Assembly: GCA_030704615.1 (NCBI GenBank)
Contig: CM060734.1
Span: 53,152,042-53,212,041, forward strand
Source: Takakia lepidozioides
Lineage: Eukaryota; Streptophyta; Takakiopsida; Takakiales; Takakiaceae
Direction: 5' to 3'
Length of the DNA stretch: 60,000 nt
Shown in pieces: positions 58,600 to 60,000 of this stretch. Each line of letters opens with the position of its first letter. Position 1 is the first letter of the stretch. The position numbers and the translations under genes are program-made. The notes beneath the pieces are model-generated. The model was not told where the DNA came from. It searched no databases and saw nothing but the letters and a program-made list of their open reading frames with translations.

Positions 58600-59965
58600 C
58601 ACTTGTAGTTTTTAAGTTTGTCCTCGCGACAGAAATTATTGTTAAATATGGAGGTGCTTCAGCCCAGTGTGGAAGCCTCTAGTTGCGCATCATCATCACC
58701 ACGAATGCTGGTTTCAGAAAAAAGGTGTACAAGGCAGTTTAGTGAAAGCAAGATTCTGATTTGGAATGTGCTTCCAAACATGTTTCTATAGATGATTGGA
58801 GTACAAAAGTTAGCAACCATTGAGAAGCCTTCGAACGCGCATCATTGTCTTCATTTCCATGCCTTTCATATATGTTAGATGAACCATCTGAGGGTAAACT
58901 CGGGATAATCAGTCTTCATGGGACGTCCGCAATGAGGTCTGTAGATGCAACTACCCAGATTACAAGCAGAAAGGGAGGGCTAAGAACAAGTTTGGTGAGA
59001 CCTAGATAGTCCCAAGATGGTGCTTGCTTGACCTACGAGGGATTGCTTAGGTTTATCCTACATTTGTGATCTCCAGCTTTTGTAAGCATTGGCACATAAC
59101 AAACTCGTAGATACTGAGCTATGGGAGGAGTCAGAACGGCAATCAAGTGTTGAAGCAAAGTTTGGAATTCTTGGAGTGCTGAGCCTTGGTCTGTTGAAGC
59201 CATAAAGTACCTCCGACAAATATCCAAATGAGTCAATCATTGGGCTGCTCATGTTGTGAAGACCGTTGTCATGACATGACAGCAGCTATGCCACAGAATT
59301 TTACACTTCATGTGCACACTCTTTCCCTCATAGACAACCACACTTCATCTGTGTTCATTTCAAGTATAAATAGCTTTTTACTTTGTACTACTATGCACAC
59401 AAACTACTCATATGTTGAACAAACATGGTCAAGACCTTACAACACACATACGAAGTTATAAGCACAATAGTAATCATCCCTCCCAACCTAACCTTATAAT
59501 ATGTTCTGCTCCATTCAACTAAATCTATCAGTAAACCTCACACACCATGAGTAAATAATAGATTCTTGCCTAACTTATCTAGCCTTAGTTCAATAGACTA
59601 TTGTGTCTTTCACAAATTAAGGTACTAGAGAAGTATGGTCCAGAAAGAGGCAATGCATACACTGTTTCCTTCAACCTCCCCCATTTACCTGGGTTAGTTG
59701 TCATTTTTATACAGGTCCAGCTTTGAGTGGGAATGATATAGTTGGTGGCAACCATAACACCTAACATTGCCCTACGGACCCCCCAATAACGAATGTGGTG
59801 CTATAGTCTGTGGCGATTATAACACCTCACCTGCAAGCCACGGTCATAGGCGTTCCACCTCCTATTTCCGTGGACTGTTACCAAGATGCATGAAGTCGGC
59901 AGTATTGGTTGCCCGACCTCCACCTTCGAGGTGGTTTGGTGTAGGTTCGAGCGAGGATCGGGAAC
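58600..59965. other. Remaining interior of the probable element, no gene recognised
   Basis: No convincing frame, RNA gene or domain is seen. Small ORFs have no family features. Confidence 0.5.
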
Positions 59966-60000
59966 CTCCGCTCATGCTCATGCGCTCACCGCTCATGCTC

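Larger units (their letters stand above)
55736..60000. mobile_element. Probable DNA element with GAGCGGTGAGC-type inverted ends
   Basis: The segment at 55748-55773 (CATGAGCGGTGAGC and then ATGAGCATGAGC) recurs inverted at 59970-59997, with one two-base insertion. The left copy lies right where the PPR relic is broken. Between them are a broken RING-H2 gene and a large fold-back array. This looks like an insertion of about 4.25 kb, possibly a non-autonomous transposon carrying a host gene fragment. The right end touches the window edge, so the target-site duplication cannot be checked. Confidence 0.5.

Noticed and set aside
59925-59965. tRNA-like B box (ggttcgagc) suggesting a SINE or tRNA gene
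   Set aside because: No A box at the right distance and no cloverleaf could be drawn.

Overview
The window looks like nuclear DNA of a land plant. The evidence is two long PLS-DYW pentatricopeptide repeat (PPR) genes plus several PPR relics, a secreted eight-cysteine lipid-transfer-like protein, a plant-type cyclin T with GT-AG introns, and retroelements including a Ty3/gypsy element primed by initiator tRNA-Met. DYW-class PPR genes and relics are unusually dense here (six loci in 60 kb). Together with the heavy transposon load this suggests a seed-free vascular plant such as a fern or lycophyte. The lineage is an inference and not proven.

Layout: 1-2463 is the 5' part of a minus-strand Ty3/gypsy element (LTR, primer-binding site, gag, protease). 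3.2-8.4 kb is a decayed DNA transposon with a DUF7869-type gene and two divergent TATA boxes. 9.2-13.9 kb is a nest of PPR relics and LINE tails arranged as an inverted duplication, closed on the right by a CACTA-like terminus. 13.9-15.1 kb is a Ty3/gypsy integrase and 15.9-17.4 kb a pogo/Tigger-like transposase relic. 20.8-21.3 kb is the lipid-transfer-like gene. 23.1-25.0 kb is the first intact DYW PPR gene (minus).

27.4-30.5 kb is a four-exon BMT5-like (DUF2431) methyltransferase gene with a LINE fragment in intron 1. 31.7-33.9 kb is NSE4, the kleisin of the SMC5/6 complex (minus). Its phase-consistent frame meets a stop inside the conserved C-terminal domain, and a four-copy ~360 bp tandem array lies over its upstream leader. 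36.6-39.1 kb is the second, larger DYW PPR gene (plus). 40.3-41.2 kb is an unrecognised single-ORF gene with a poly(A) signal. 42.9-46.6 kb is a six-exon cyclin T gene (minus).

From 47 kb on the sequence is repeat-rich: an 83 bp minisatellite, a LINE, a palindromic minisatellite placed before the TATA box of a hAT-like relic, two more PPR relics, and from 55.74 kb a probable element with terminal inverted repeats. That last element holds a broken RING-H2 gene and a large fold-back array of GTCGGCGCCGAC palindromes. Apparently functional genes are the two PPR-DYW genes (organelle RNA editing), the lipid-transfer-like protein (apoplast), the BMT5-like protein (predicted rRNA methylation), cyclin T (transcription elongation, with CDK9/CDKC), possibly NSE4 (genome stability) and the 40.3 kb gene. 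They form no operon or pathway; the common theme is local PPR duplication and repeat invasion. Exon borders were placed by hand from GT/AG sites, reading phase and family similarity.
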